From DATAFF01 sp036265615 (GTDB lineage: Bacteria > Pseudomonadota > Alphaproteobacteria > Rhizobiales > Aestuariivirgaceae), in NCBI GenBank assembly GCA_036265615.1, contig DATAOT010000015.1, positions 1 to 25,023 of the forward strand: a DNA stretch of 25,023 nucleotides, given 5' to 3'. The position numbers and the translations under genes were made by a program. Positions 7,827 through 14,525 of this stretch are shown here, in pieces. Under the pieces are notes generated by a model, which worked only from the letters and a program-made list of their open reading frames with translations, did no database searches and was not told the origin of the DNA. Numbering within the stretch: the stretch's first letter is position 1; the number at the start of each line of letters is the position of its first letter.

Positions 7827-9023
7827 TCACGGAGCCTGCCGCTGCAGCCTTGCGGCCAGTTGTTTCGGTAACAGAACGATCATGCGGCCGGGGCTTTTCA
7901 TGTAGCCGGCGAGGGTCGCGGCTTCGCCGTCGGCACCGAAGAAGACATCGCCGCGGGCGGCGCCGCGAATGGCTGTGCCGGTGTCCTGGGCAACCATCAG
8001 CGTGCGAAACGGCCGGTCGGGGGAGCCGGGGACGGTGACAGCAGTGTCGAGCCAGACCGGCGTGCCGAGGGCCCAGAAGGCACGGTCGATCGCCAGCGAC
8101 CGGCGCGGTGTCAGCTGGACATGCTGGGCGCCCGGCGGCCCAAGCGCGGGATCCTCGAGCGAGACCTCGCGAAAGAAGATGAAGGACTGGTTGCGGCGCA
8201 GCACCTCCGGCGTCTCGGCGGGGTGGCCCTTGAGCCAGTCGCGCAAGGCCTGCATCGACAGGTTGTCGCGGGAGAGGGCGCCGCGCTCATAGAGCACCGA
8301 GCCGATAGCGGTGTAGGGGCGCCCGCTCTTGGCGGCATAAGCGAGGCGGACGACGCTGCCGTCGTCCATCGCCACCCGTCCGGAGCCCTGGATGTGGATG
8401 AAGAACGCATCGATGGGGGAATCGACGAACAAAAGCTCAAGACCGCGGCCGGCGAGCGCGCCGTCCTCGATCTCGGTGCGGCTGAAGTAGGGGCGCGGCT
8501 CGCCTGCGACATAGCGGCCGTAGCGCAGACCGAGCCGCGCCTCGACCGCGCCGTCGAAGCCAACGAGATCGGCGGGCTTGCGGTAGATCGGAACCTGGTA
8601 GGGCCCGTGACGGCGGCGGCTGCCGCGGGCCAAGGCTTCATAATAGCCGGTGAACAGGCCCTGCGGCCTGGTGGCGTCCTCAACCAGGAAAGGGACGAAA
8701 TGGGCCTCGATGAACCGGCGCATGGCGCCGTCATCGAGGGCCTCCGGCAGATGCGCGGCGGCGCCGCAGGCGGCCTGCCAGTCGGTCGGCGTGCCGGCAA
8801 AGCGCGGCGCCCGCACGAAGCCGCGGCCCTCGGTCATCATTTCGCGGCAGGAACGACGCAGCGCTGCCGCAGCTCCTGCGGCCGGATGGCTGCTCCAGCC
8901 TTCGATCATCGCGAAGGTGAGCGGCGCCAGTCGGACTTGAGGCGCGGCTTCGGCGGACGGCGTCGTCATGGCAACAATCGCAGGGATCAGAAGGCAGCGC
9001 CGCAGGACGCTGCAAGCCGTCAC
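7827..9023 (-). CDS. mltA: Membrane-bound-type lytic murein transglycosylase MltA
   Basis: MltA cleaves the glycan strands of peptidoglycan, forming 1,6-anhydromuramyl ends. I placed the start at the GTG at 9023, which overlaps the upstream stop as GTGA. This gives 398 residues and an N terminus with basic residues, a hydrophobic core (CLLIPAIVAM) and a likely signal peptidase site after S-A-E-A near residue 26. The MltA domain (TGYYEALARGSRR, GSGRV, RNQSFIFF) is followed by the 3D domain VAQDTGTAIRGAARGDVFFG, whose first Asp (D347) is the expected catalytic residue. There is no lipobox, so unlike E. coli MltA it is probably a soluble periplasmic protein. An open extension to 9092 lies within the Tim44-like gene. 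Confidence 0.94.
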   Translation of the reverse strand: MTACSVLRRCLLIPAIVAMTTPSAEAAPQVRLAPLTFAMIEGWSSHPAAGAAAALRRSCREMMTEGRGFVRAPRFAGTPTDWQAACGAAAHLPEALDDGAMRRFIEAHFVPFLVEDATRPQGLFTGYYEALARGSRRRHGPYQVPIYRKPADLVGFDGAVEARLGLRYGRYVAGEPRPYFSRTEIEDGALAGRGLELLFVDSPIDAFFIHIQGSGRVAMDDGSVVRLAYAAKSGRPYTAIGSVLYERGALSRDNLSMQALRDWLKGHPAETPEVLRRNQSFIFFREVSLEDPALGPPGAQHVQLTPRRSLAIDRAFWALGTPVWLDTAVTVPGSPDRPFRTLMVAQDTGTAIRGAARGDVFFGADGEAATLAGYMKSPGRMIVLLPKQLAARLQRQAP

Positions 9024-9733
9024 ACAACGCCCTCGGTGGAGATCAGCCGCCAATTGGGGTCGCGCGAGGAGACGTCGCGCTCGAACGTCCACACGTCGGT
9101 GATCCGGCGCACCTTTGCGGCGTCGCCGTCGATCACCTCGCCAGCGCGGTTGCGGGTGGCCGAGATCAGGTCGGCGATGAAGCGCACCGTCACGCTCCCC
9201 TTTTTGCCGGCAAGCTCGGCGGAGACGATCTCGGAATTGTCGAGGCCGACAAATTTGCTCTCCAGCGTCTCGCCATTCCTCTGACGGGCGTCGATGACGC
9301 CGGAGAAGCCGTCGAAGACCTCACGGGACAGCAGCGGCTTCAGCGCCTTCTTGTCGCCCTCGGCGAAGGCCTGCACGATCATCTCATAGGCGATGCGGGC
9401 GCCTTCGAGAAACGAGCGCGGCGAAAAGCCGGGATCGGCGGCGGCGATCTTCTCGAGACCGATGGCGAGGGCCGAGCCCGGCTCGGCATAGCCCTGCCAC
9501 ACCGGGGTCGCCGCCGCGGCTGGATTGTCGCTGTCGCCGCGCGCCGGCTCGCGGCCGGGAATGTGGATGACATTGTCCTCGCGCCTGAGGTCGGTCTGCT
9601 GTTCCTGGCGCTGGACCGGATCGTAGCGGCGCTCGTTGCCGGTGCGGGTTCCAAGCACGCTGCGCAGCTTGAACAGCAGGACGACGGCAATGCCGAGAAT
9701 CAGAAGGTTCAAGGGATCGAAAGGTTGGCTCAT
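9020..9733 (-). CDS. Tim44/TimA family domain-containing protein
   Basis: The 237-aa protein has one N-terminal hydrophobic segment (LNLLILGIAVVLLFKL, about residues 8-23), a charged linker (residues about 30-75), and a C-terminal Tim44-like domain (residues about 95-235: FLEGARIAYEMIVQAFAEGDKKALKPLLS, then VRFIADLISATRN and DVWTFERDV). The fold is related to the C-terminal domain of mitochondrial Tim44. Bacterial members are inner-membrane anchored and poorly characterised. It is the first gene of a three-gene set with mltA (4-nt overlap) and the Smr gene, and it is divergent from secB. Function in transport or envelope maintenance is not shown by the sequence. Confidence 0.92.
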   Translation of the reverse strand: MSQPFDPLNLLILGIAVVLLFKLRSVLGTRTGNERRYDPVQRQEQQTDLRREDNVIHIPGREPARGDSDNPAAAATPVWQGYAEPGSALAIGLEKIAAADPGFSPRSFLEGARIAYEMIVQAFAEGDKKALKPLLSREVFDGFSGVIDARQRNGETLESKFVGLDNSEIVSAELAGKKGSVTVRFIADLISATRNRAGEVIDGDAAKVRRITDVWTFERDVSSRDPNWRLISTEGVV

Positions 9734-9982
9734 GTCGGTGGTCCTGCCTGCAATTGCGCTACGTCACCTTCCGTGTCCGGTTCTCCCAGGACGTGCAGGG
9801 GGAAGCAGCCGAACCCTCATGGCGCAGACATCTTCCCTTTTATATAGGAGCTACCCTCAGACTCCAAACTGATGATTGAGATGATGGTTGCGGGTCGGGC
9901 GCTTGCGATCACCGGTCAGCCGTGTTAGCCACCTTGCGGCCCGGCTTGAGGGCGCACCGGGACTCGAGAAAGGCGGATCGAG
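9734..9982. promoter_or_regulatory. Divergent intergenic region Tim44-like gene / secB
   Basis: This 249-nt region lies between divergent genes and should hold promoters for both. The most promoter-like patch is TTTTATATAGG at 9838-9848, AT-rich in an otherwise GC-rich context, but I see no matching -35 element on either strand at proper spacing. A GAAAGGCGG stretch (9968-9976) precedes the secB start as a ribosome binding site. No small gene is supported here. Confidence 0.4.
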
Positions 9983-10519
9983 ATGGCCCAGGACAACAAA
10001 ATCAAGGCTAATCCGGAGTCGAACGGGTCCAACACGGCGGTCAGCGGCACGGCGGTGCCAGGCGGCCCCACGGCAGGCCCCCAGGCGCAGCCTTCGATGA
10101 AGGTTCTCGGCCAGTATCTGAAGGATCTTTCCTTCGAAAATCCCAACGCCCCGGCGTCGATGACGGTTCAGGCCCAGCCCGAAATCAACATTTCGGTCAA
10201 TGTGAATGCCAAGCCGCTGGGCCAAGCGGGAAGCGACTATGAGGTCGAGCTTCATCTCGACGCCAAGGCGTCGCACCAGGGCAAGGTGATCTTCGCCGCC
10301 GACCTGCTTTATGCCGGGGTGTTCCGGCTCGAGAACATTCCTCAGGACGCGCTCCATCCGATCGTGCTCATCGAATGCCCGCGGATGCTGTTTCCGTTTG
10401 CCCGCCAGATCCTGGCGGACGCCACCCGCAGCGGCGGCTTCCCACCGCTCATGCTCGACCCGATCGATTTCGGCGGGATGTATCAGAAGCGCCTGGCGGA
10501 AGGAAAGGTCTCAGCCTGA
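9983..10519 (+). CDS. secB: Protein-export chaperone SecB
   Basis: SecB is a tetrameric cytoplasmic chaperone that keeps precursors unfolded and hands them to SecA. The 178-aa sequence has a poorly conserved, Gly/Pro/Thr/Asn-rich N-terminal extension (residues 1-38), then the SecB core starting at VLGQYLKDLSFENPNAP, the YEVELHLDAKA strand, YAGVFRLENI, and IECPRMLFPFARQI near residue 130-145, ending with GGFPPLMLDPIDFGGMY. The hydrophobic peptide-binding features are present. It stands alone on the plus strand and its last nine bases overlap the end of the convergent dnaQ gene. In Caulobacter secB lies in the same neighbourhood of dnaQ, coaE and aroE. Confidence 0.97.
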   Translation: MAQDNKIKANPESNGSNTAVSGTAVPGGPTAGPQAQPSMKVLGQYLKDLSFENPNAPASMTVQAQPEINISVNVNAKPLGQAGSDYEVELHLDAKASHQGKVIFAADLLYAGVFRLENIPQDALHPIVLIECPRMLFPFARQILADATRSGGFPPLMLDPIDFGGMYQKRLAEGKVSA

Positions 10520-11233
10520 GGCCAGCCGTTTCGTCGAGTCGGCGGCAAGCCAGCGATCCCACAATGGCGCACGACCGAGAGTCGCGACAAAGGCCGCATG
10601 GGCGGCAAGCTCGTCGGCTGTCACCCGGTCGGGAAGCGGACTCGGGCGCGGCCGCACCGGCAGGCGCTGAACAGTGTGGGCGGCAATGATCGACGGATGC
10701 TCGGCAAAGACCAGCGCGGTCTGACGGCCCCCGATGAGCTCGAGATAGACCTCGGCCAGGAGCTCGGCATCGAGCAGGGCGCCGTGGCGGGTGCGCTGGG
10801 AATTGTCGACGCCGTAGCGGCGGCATAGCGCATCGAGGTTGTTCGGCCCCATCGGATGGCGCTGGCGGGCAAGGGCCAAGGTGTCGAGCACGCGCTCCGG
10901 CAAGAGCAGGGAGCGGTTGAGGCGGGCCAGCTCGGCATTGAGAAATCGGAAATCGAATCCGGCATTGTGCATCACCAGCGGAGCATCGCCGATGAATTCC
11001 TCGAAGGCCTCGGCAATGGTGGCGAAACGCGGCTGGGTGCGCAGGAAGTCGTCGGACAGGCCATGGACCGCATAGGCGTCCGGCGGCATCGGGCGCTCAG
11101 GGTTCAAATAGACGTGAAAGACACGGCCGGTCGGGATGTGACGCACGAGCTCAAGGGCGCCGATCTCGACGAGGCGGTGACCCTCGTCGGGCTCGAGGCC
11201 GGTGGTCTCGGTGTCAAGGACGATCTCGCGCAT
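10511..11233 (-). CDS. dnaQ: DNA polymerase III epsilon subunit (3'-5' proofreading exonuclease)
   Basis: DnaQ is the proofreading exonuclease of the replicative polymerase. The 240-aa protein begins directly with the Exo I motif (VLDTETTGLEP; D7 and E9), has Exo II HNAGFDFRFLN with D94, and Exo III-epsilon RHGALLDAELLAEVYLEL with H150 and D155, the full DEDDh set. The C-terminal third (after about 175), expected to bind the alpha subunit, is shorter and less conserved. The start at 11233 overlaps the coaE end by 20 nt; the longer open frame upstream lies in coaE. It ends by overlapping the secB stop. Confidence 0.96.
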   Translation of the reverse strand: MREIVLDTETTGLEPDEGHRLVEIGALELVRHIPTGRVFHVYLNPERPMPPDAYAVHGLSDDFLRTQPRFATIAEAFEEFIGDAPLVMHNAGFDFRFLNAELARLNRSLLLPERVLDTLALARQRHPMGPNNLDALCRRYGVDNSQRTRHGALLDAELLAEVYLELIGGRQTALVFAEHPSIIAAHTVQRLPVRPRPSPLPDRVTADELAAHAAFVATLGRAPLWDRWLAADSTKRLASG

Positions 11234-11846
11234 CAGCTCCGGTCGAATCGCTGTCCGCTTCCTCGCGCAATCGAGACACGATCCGCCGCACCTGGTCAAA
11301 TGCATCGTCGAGGCCGCGGCCGGTTTCCACAATGAAATCGGCGCGCGCCCGCTTGTCGGCATCGGAGGTCTGGCGCGCCAGCAGCCGAGCAAGCTTTGCC
11401 TCGGTCATGCCGGGCCGCGCCAGGGCTCGCTGACGCTGGATCTCGGCGGGGGCGCTGACGACGACGATGCGGTCCATGGCGCTGTCGCGACCAGTCTCGA
11501 AGAGCAGCGGGATATCGAGGACGACGAAGGGCTGCTCAACCGCGCTTGCGGCCTCGATGAAGCGCGCTTCGGCGTCGCGCACCAGCGGATGAACGATGGA
11601 CTCGAGCTCCGGCAGCGTGGCCGGGTCGGCGAGCAGCAGAGCGGAAAGCCTGGCACGATCGATGGCGCCATCGACCAGCGCTGCCGGAAAAAGCGCGGCA
11701 ACGGCCGGCACGGCGGCACCGCCCTGGGCATAGAGCCGGTGCACCTCGAGGTCGGCGTCGAACACCGGGCAACCGAGCTCGGCAAACATCCGCGCCGTCT
11801 CGGACTTGCCCATGGCGAGCGACCCGGTGAGAGCGACGAGCATCAT
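11214..11846 (-). CDS. coaE: Dephospho-CoA kinase CoaE
   Basis: CoaE phosphorylates the 3'-hydroxyl of dephospho-CoA, the last step of CoA synthesis. The 210-aa form starts MMLVALTGSLAMGKSE, with the P-loop at residues 8-15; DADLEVHRLY and IPLLFETG are the other family blocks. I prefer the ATG at 11846, which puts the first strand at its usual position and has GGGGTG six bases upstream. A GTG at 11855 overlapping the aroE stop (GTGA) would add three residues and cannot be excluded. The gene overlaps both neighbours or nearly so, in the order maf-aroE-coaE-dnaQ, as in Caulobacter. Confidence 0.94.
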   Translation of the reverse strand: MMLVALTGSLAMGKSETARMFAELGCPVFDADLEVHRLYAQGGAAVPAVAALFPAALVDGAIDRARLSALLLADPATLPELESIVHPLVRDAEARFIEAASAVEQPFVVLDIPLLFETGRDSAMDRIVVVSAPAEIQRQRALARPGMTEAKLARLLARQTSDADKRARADFIVETGRGLDDAFDQVRRIVSRLREEADSDSTGADARDRP

Positions 11847-11851
11847 CCTGG

Positions 11852-12697
11852 TCACCCCGCGAGGTCGCGAACGATCAGGCGCCTGAGCTCCGGCGTGACC
11901 TCGGGCTTAAGGCCGAACCAGCGCTCGAAGCCGGGGACCGCCTGATGGAGCAGCATGCCGAGCCCGTCGATTGCGCGATGGCCGCGAGCCCGCGCCGTTT
12001 TGAGGAGCTCGGTCTCGAGCGGCGCGTAAACGATGTCGGCAACGATGGCGTCGCTGGGCAGCGGCGACAGATCGACGGCAAGCGGCGGCTTGCCGGTCAT
12101 GCCGAGCGCGGTGGCATTGACGAGGAGGCTCGAGGCCGCGAGCGCATCGGGCAGGCCGGCCCAGGGAACGGGCACCACCGGCGCACCGAGGTCGTCGGCG
12201 AGTCTCTGCGCCCGCTCGGCCGTGCGGTTGGCCAGGCGGATGCGCCGGGCTGAGGCCGATTGCAGCGCGGCGACGATGGCACGGGCTGCACCCCCTGCCC
12301 CAAGGACCAGGACATCGTGCTCGGAAGCATGGAAATCGGGAACCGCCTGACGCAGGCTGGCGAGGAAGCCATGGCCATCGGTGCTGGTGCCAAGGAGCGT
12401 GCCGTCCGCCAGCCACAGCGTGTTGACGCTGCCGAGCCTTCGGGTCTCGGGATCGGCGATGGAGACGAGGCGGGCTATCTGCTCCTTGTGCGGCACGGTG
12501 ACGTTGCAGCCAATCAGACCCTGTTCGGCAAAGCCGGCAATGAAGACGGCAAGATGTTCGGGCGCGACGGCGATGCGATCATAACGGCCGGGGATGCCGT
12601 AAAGGTCGAGCCAGTAATTGTGAATCATGGGCGAGCGTGAATGGGCGACCGGCCAGCCGATCACCGCGGCGCGCGGCTGCTCCGGGGCTCGGCTCAT
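11852..12697 (-). CDS. aroE: Shikimate dehydrogenase (NADP+) AroE
   Basis: AroE reduces 3-dehydroshikimate to shikimate with NADPH in the aromatic amino acid pathway. The 281-aa protein has the substrate-binding HSRSPMIHN (residues 19-27), the catalytic Lys71 in NVTVPHK, Asp107 in STDGHGF, the nucleotide-binding GAGGAARA at 133-140, and the NRTAERA segment whose Arg typically recognises the NADP phosphate. Its ATG overlaps the maf stop (ATGA), indicating coupling. Confidence 0.96.
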   Translation of the reverse strand: MSRAPEQPRAAVIGWPVAHSRSPMIHNYWLDLYGIPGRYDRIAVAPEHLAVFIAGFAEQGLIGCNVTVPHKEQIARLVSIADPETRRLGSVNTLWLADGTLLGTSTDGHGFLASLRQAVPDFHASEHDVLVLGAGGAARAIVAALQSASARRIRLANRTAERAQRLADDLGAPVVPVPWAGLPDALAASSLLVNATALGMTGKPPLAVDLSPLPSDAIVADIVYAPLETELLKTARARGHRAIDGLGMLLHQAVPGFERWFGLKPEVTPELRRLIVRDLAG

Positions 12698-13284
12698 GAC
12701 GGGATCAACCGCTCGGCGCGCAGAAACGACAGGAGCGGCAGCAAGGGCAGACCGAGAATGGTGAAGTAGTCGCCAGCGATGCGTTCGAACAGCTGGGCGC
12801 CCTGCTCCTCGAGACGATAGGCGCCGACAGAGCTCGTAATCTCAGGCCCGACGGCGGCCAGATAGCGATCGAGGAAGCTGTCGGTGAAGTCGCGCATGGT
12901 GAGATCGGCACGGTCAGTGATGACGGCGAGACGGCGATCATCGCGGGTGACGACGAGCGAGGAGACCAGCGTGTGGGTCCGTCCGCGCAACATGGCGAGC
13001 TGGCGGCGCGCGTCGCTGATATCGACGGGCTTGACGAGTATCGCGCCGGCGAGCACCAAAACCTGGTCGGCTCCGATGACATGGGCGGCGGGCCGGCCGG
13101 TCGATATCGAGAGCGCCTTGGCTGCGGCCAGGCTCTCGGCCATGGCGGCGGCGGGACAATCCGGCGGCATGGCGCGGCGCAGCGCTGCTTCATCAGTGGT
13201 CGGCGGCACGCATTCGACCGCGATTCCGGCTTGTGCCAGGAGACGGCGCCGGATCGGGCTGGTCGAGGCAAGGATGAGGGTCAC
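12694..13284 (-). CDS. maf: Maf family nucleotide pyrophosphatase (YceF-like)
   Basis: Maf proteins hydrolyse non-canonical or modified nucleoside triphosphates to monophosphates. The 196-aa sequence opens with LILASTSPIRRRLLAQAGI, the family signature, and has IGADQVLVL near residue 70-78 where other Maf proteins carry A-D-T-V. The D-Q-V form points to the YceF subfamily, known for 7-methyl-GTP hydrolysis; that assignment is inference. IAGDYFTILGLPLLPLLSFL closes the fold. It overlaps aroE by four bases and ppsR by four bases, so it is in the middle of a coupled set. Confidence 0.94.
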   Translation of the reverse strand: MTLILASTSPIRRRLLAQAGIAVECVPPTTDEAALRRAMPPDCPAAAMAESLAAAKALSISTGRPAAHVIGADQVLVLAGAILVKPVDISDARRQLAMLRGRTHTLVSSLVVTRDDRRLAVITDRADLTMRDFTDSFLDRYLAAVGPEITSSVGAYRLEEQGAQLFERIAGDYFTILGLPLLPLLSFLRAERLIPS

Positions 13285-14162
13285 GCCAGCGTTTCTCCGT
13301 CGGACCGTGACGCCTTGTCGATCTCGGGGACCGCAGGCCGGCGCTCCGAAAGCAGATTAATCACCGCAGCGGCGGTTTCCTCGATCGAGCGGCGGGTCAC
13401 GTCGATGACAGGCCAGGAATGGCGGGCGCAGAGCCTTCGCATCTCGAGCAGTTCGGCATTGATGGCGTCGCGGTCGACATAGAGAGTCTCGCGGTTTTCA
13501 TTGAGGCTCAAGAGCCGGCTGCGGCGGATCTGGGCAATGCGCTCGGCGCTGGCGAGCAGCCCAACCACCAATGGGCGATCGAGCTTGAGAAGCTCGCCCG
13601 GCGGTTCGAGGCCGGGGACAAGCGGGATGTTGGCGGTGCGAATGCCGCGATTGGCGAGATAGATGCTGGTCGGGGTCTTGGACGACCGGCTGATGCCGAT
13701 GAGGACGACCTCGGCTTTGTCGAGATCTTGTGCATGCTGGCCATCATCATGCAACATCGTGTAGTTGAGGGCCTCGATGCGCTTGAAATACTGGGCATCG
13801 AGAACGTGCTGGCCGCCAATGTGGGGCCGCGATTCGGCCTTGAGGTAGGCGGCGAGGCGGGAAATGACCGGATCGAGGATGGACAGGCAGGGAATGCCGA
13901 GCGTGTTGAAACGGCTTTCGAGGCGGCCGCGCAGGGCACGGTCGGCGAGGGTGAAGAGCACGATGCCGGGCTGGCGCTCCACCTCCTCTATCACCCGGTC
14001 GAGCTGCTTGGGGGTGCGCACCAGGGCATATATATGCTCGACGGCCTGGTAGTCGGCATAATAGGCGGCGGCAGCGCGGGCAACGGTGTTCAGGGTCTCG
14101 CCGGTCGCATCCGAGATGAGATGCATGTGGAAGACCTGACGTTGATGTTTCCTGGACGACAC
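13281..14162 (-). CDS. ppsR: Pyruvate, phosphate dikinase regulatory protein (bifunctional kinase-pyrophosphorylase, DUF299)
   Basis: Members of this family switch PEP synthase or pyruvate phosphate dikinase off and on by ADP-dependent phosphorylation and Pi-dependent dephosphorylation. The 293-aa protein opens with the family N terminus (FHMHLISDATGETL, 11-24) and has the P-loop-like GISRSSKTPTS at 156-166, followed by IYLANRG. The start is a GTG at 14162; an internal ATG at 14126 would cut into the conserved N terminus. GAAGG stands about 10 bases upstream. It leads the ppsR-maf-aroE-coaE-dnaQ set. The homologue in Caulobacter (CC_0001) and in Rickettsia (RP001) is the gene next to the replication origin, which matters for the gap beside it. 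Confidence 0.94.
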   Translation of the reverse strand: MSSRKHQRQVFHMHLISDATGETLNTVARAAAAYYADYQAVEHIYALVRTPKQLDRVIEEVERQPGIVLFTLADRALRGRLESRFNTLGIPCLSILDPVISRLAAYLKAESRPHIGGQHVLDAQYFKRIEALNYTMLHDDGQHAQDLDKAEVVLIGISRSSKTPTSIYLANRGIRTANIPLVPGLEPPGELLKLDRPLVVGLLASAERIAQIRRSRLLSLNENRETLYVDRDAINAELLEMRRLCARHSWPVIDVTRRSIEETAAAVINLLSERRPAVPEIDKASRSDGETLA

Positions 14163-14184
14163 GGGTGAGAAGCCTTCGCAAGCC

Positions 14185-14193
14185 TGTGGAGAA
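14185..14193 (-). promoter_or_regulatory. DnaA-box-like site
   Basis: Read on the minus strand it is TTCTCCACA, one mismatch from TTATCCACA. It is close to the ppsR start. Confidence 0.45.
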
Positions 14194-14243
14194 GAAGGGT
14201 GAAAGACGATCGGAGCGGATTCCTCCTGCCGACCATCCGGGTC

Positions 14244-14252
14244 TTATCCAAT
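14244..14252 (+). promoter_or_regulatory. DnaA-box-like site
   Basis: TTATCCAAT matches the DnaA box at seven of nine positions, including the first seven bases in a row. Confidence 0.4.
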
Positions 14253-14263
14253 TCGCCGCGCAA

Positions 14264-14272
14264 AGTGAATAA
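14264..14272 (-). promoter_or_regulatory. DnaA-box-like site
   Basis: Read on the minus strand it is TTATTCACT, fitting the relaxed consensus TTATNCACA at all but the last base. It is separated from the previous site by 11 bases, in opposite orientation. Confidence 0.45.
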
Positions 14273-14525
14273 GGCGCGGCTCGAAGCGGGGAAAGGCGGC
14301 AAGGGTTGGCAGGCAGTTCAAAAGGCTGCGGTCAAAGCGTTGATGGAGCGGCGCCCGAGGCTGATAAAATCCTTGAAGGTCATGCGGTTGGCGACGATGA
14401 GATGGCGGCAACAGCAAGAAACGTCGGGACGCCGGAGGACAAGGAACAAGGGCAGGACAAGCTGTCGAATGTTTCGCCATGCCTGATGCCCACAGGCAAA
14501 CAGCAACAGCAAAAAGAATCCTTAT

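Larger units (their letters stand above)
14163..14525. other. oriC: Predicted chromosomal replication origin (oriC), ppsR-hemE intergenic region
   Basis: This is the longest gap in the window, 363 bases without a credible gene. Its flanks, a DUF299 gene on one side and hemE on the other, both pointing outward, are the same as at the mapped Caulobacter origin and the proposed Rickettsia origin. It holds three sequences close to the DnaA box TTATCCACA (14185-14193, 14244-14252, 14264-14272), two GANTC sites (14218-14222, 14516-14520), and an AT-rich end (about two thirds A+T over 14501-14530), a candidate unwinding region. None of the boxes is perfect and no CtrA-type TTAA-N7-TTAA site exists. 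The identification rests mainly on context. Confidence 0.72.

Noticed and set aside
11104..11120. A half-match to parS (GACGTGAAAGA)
   Set aside because: Only about 10 of 16 positions agree and the left half of the palindrome is missing.
14199..14486. A 95-codon plus-strand frame in the ppsR-hemE gap
   Set aside because: It is Arg/Lys rich with no similarity I recognise and no ribosome binding site, and lies where the origin is expected.
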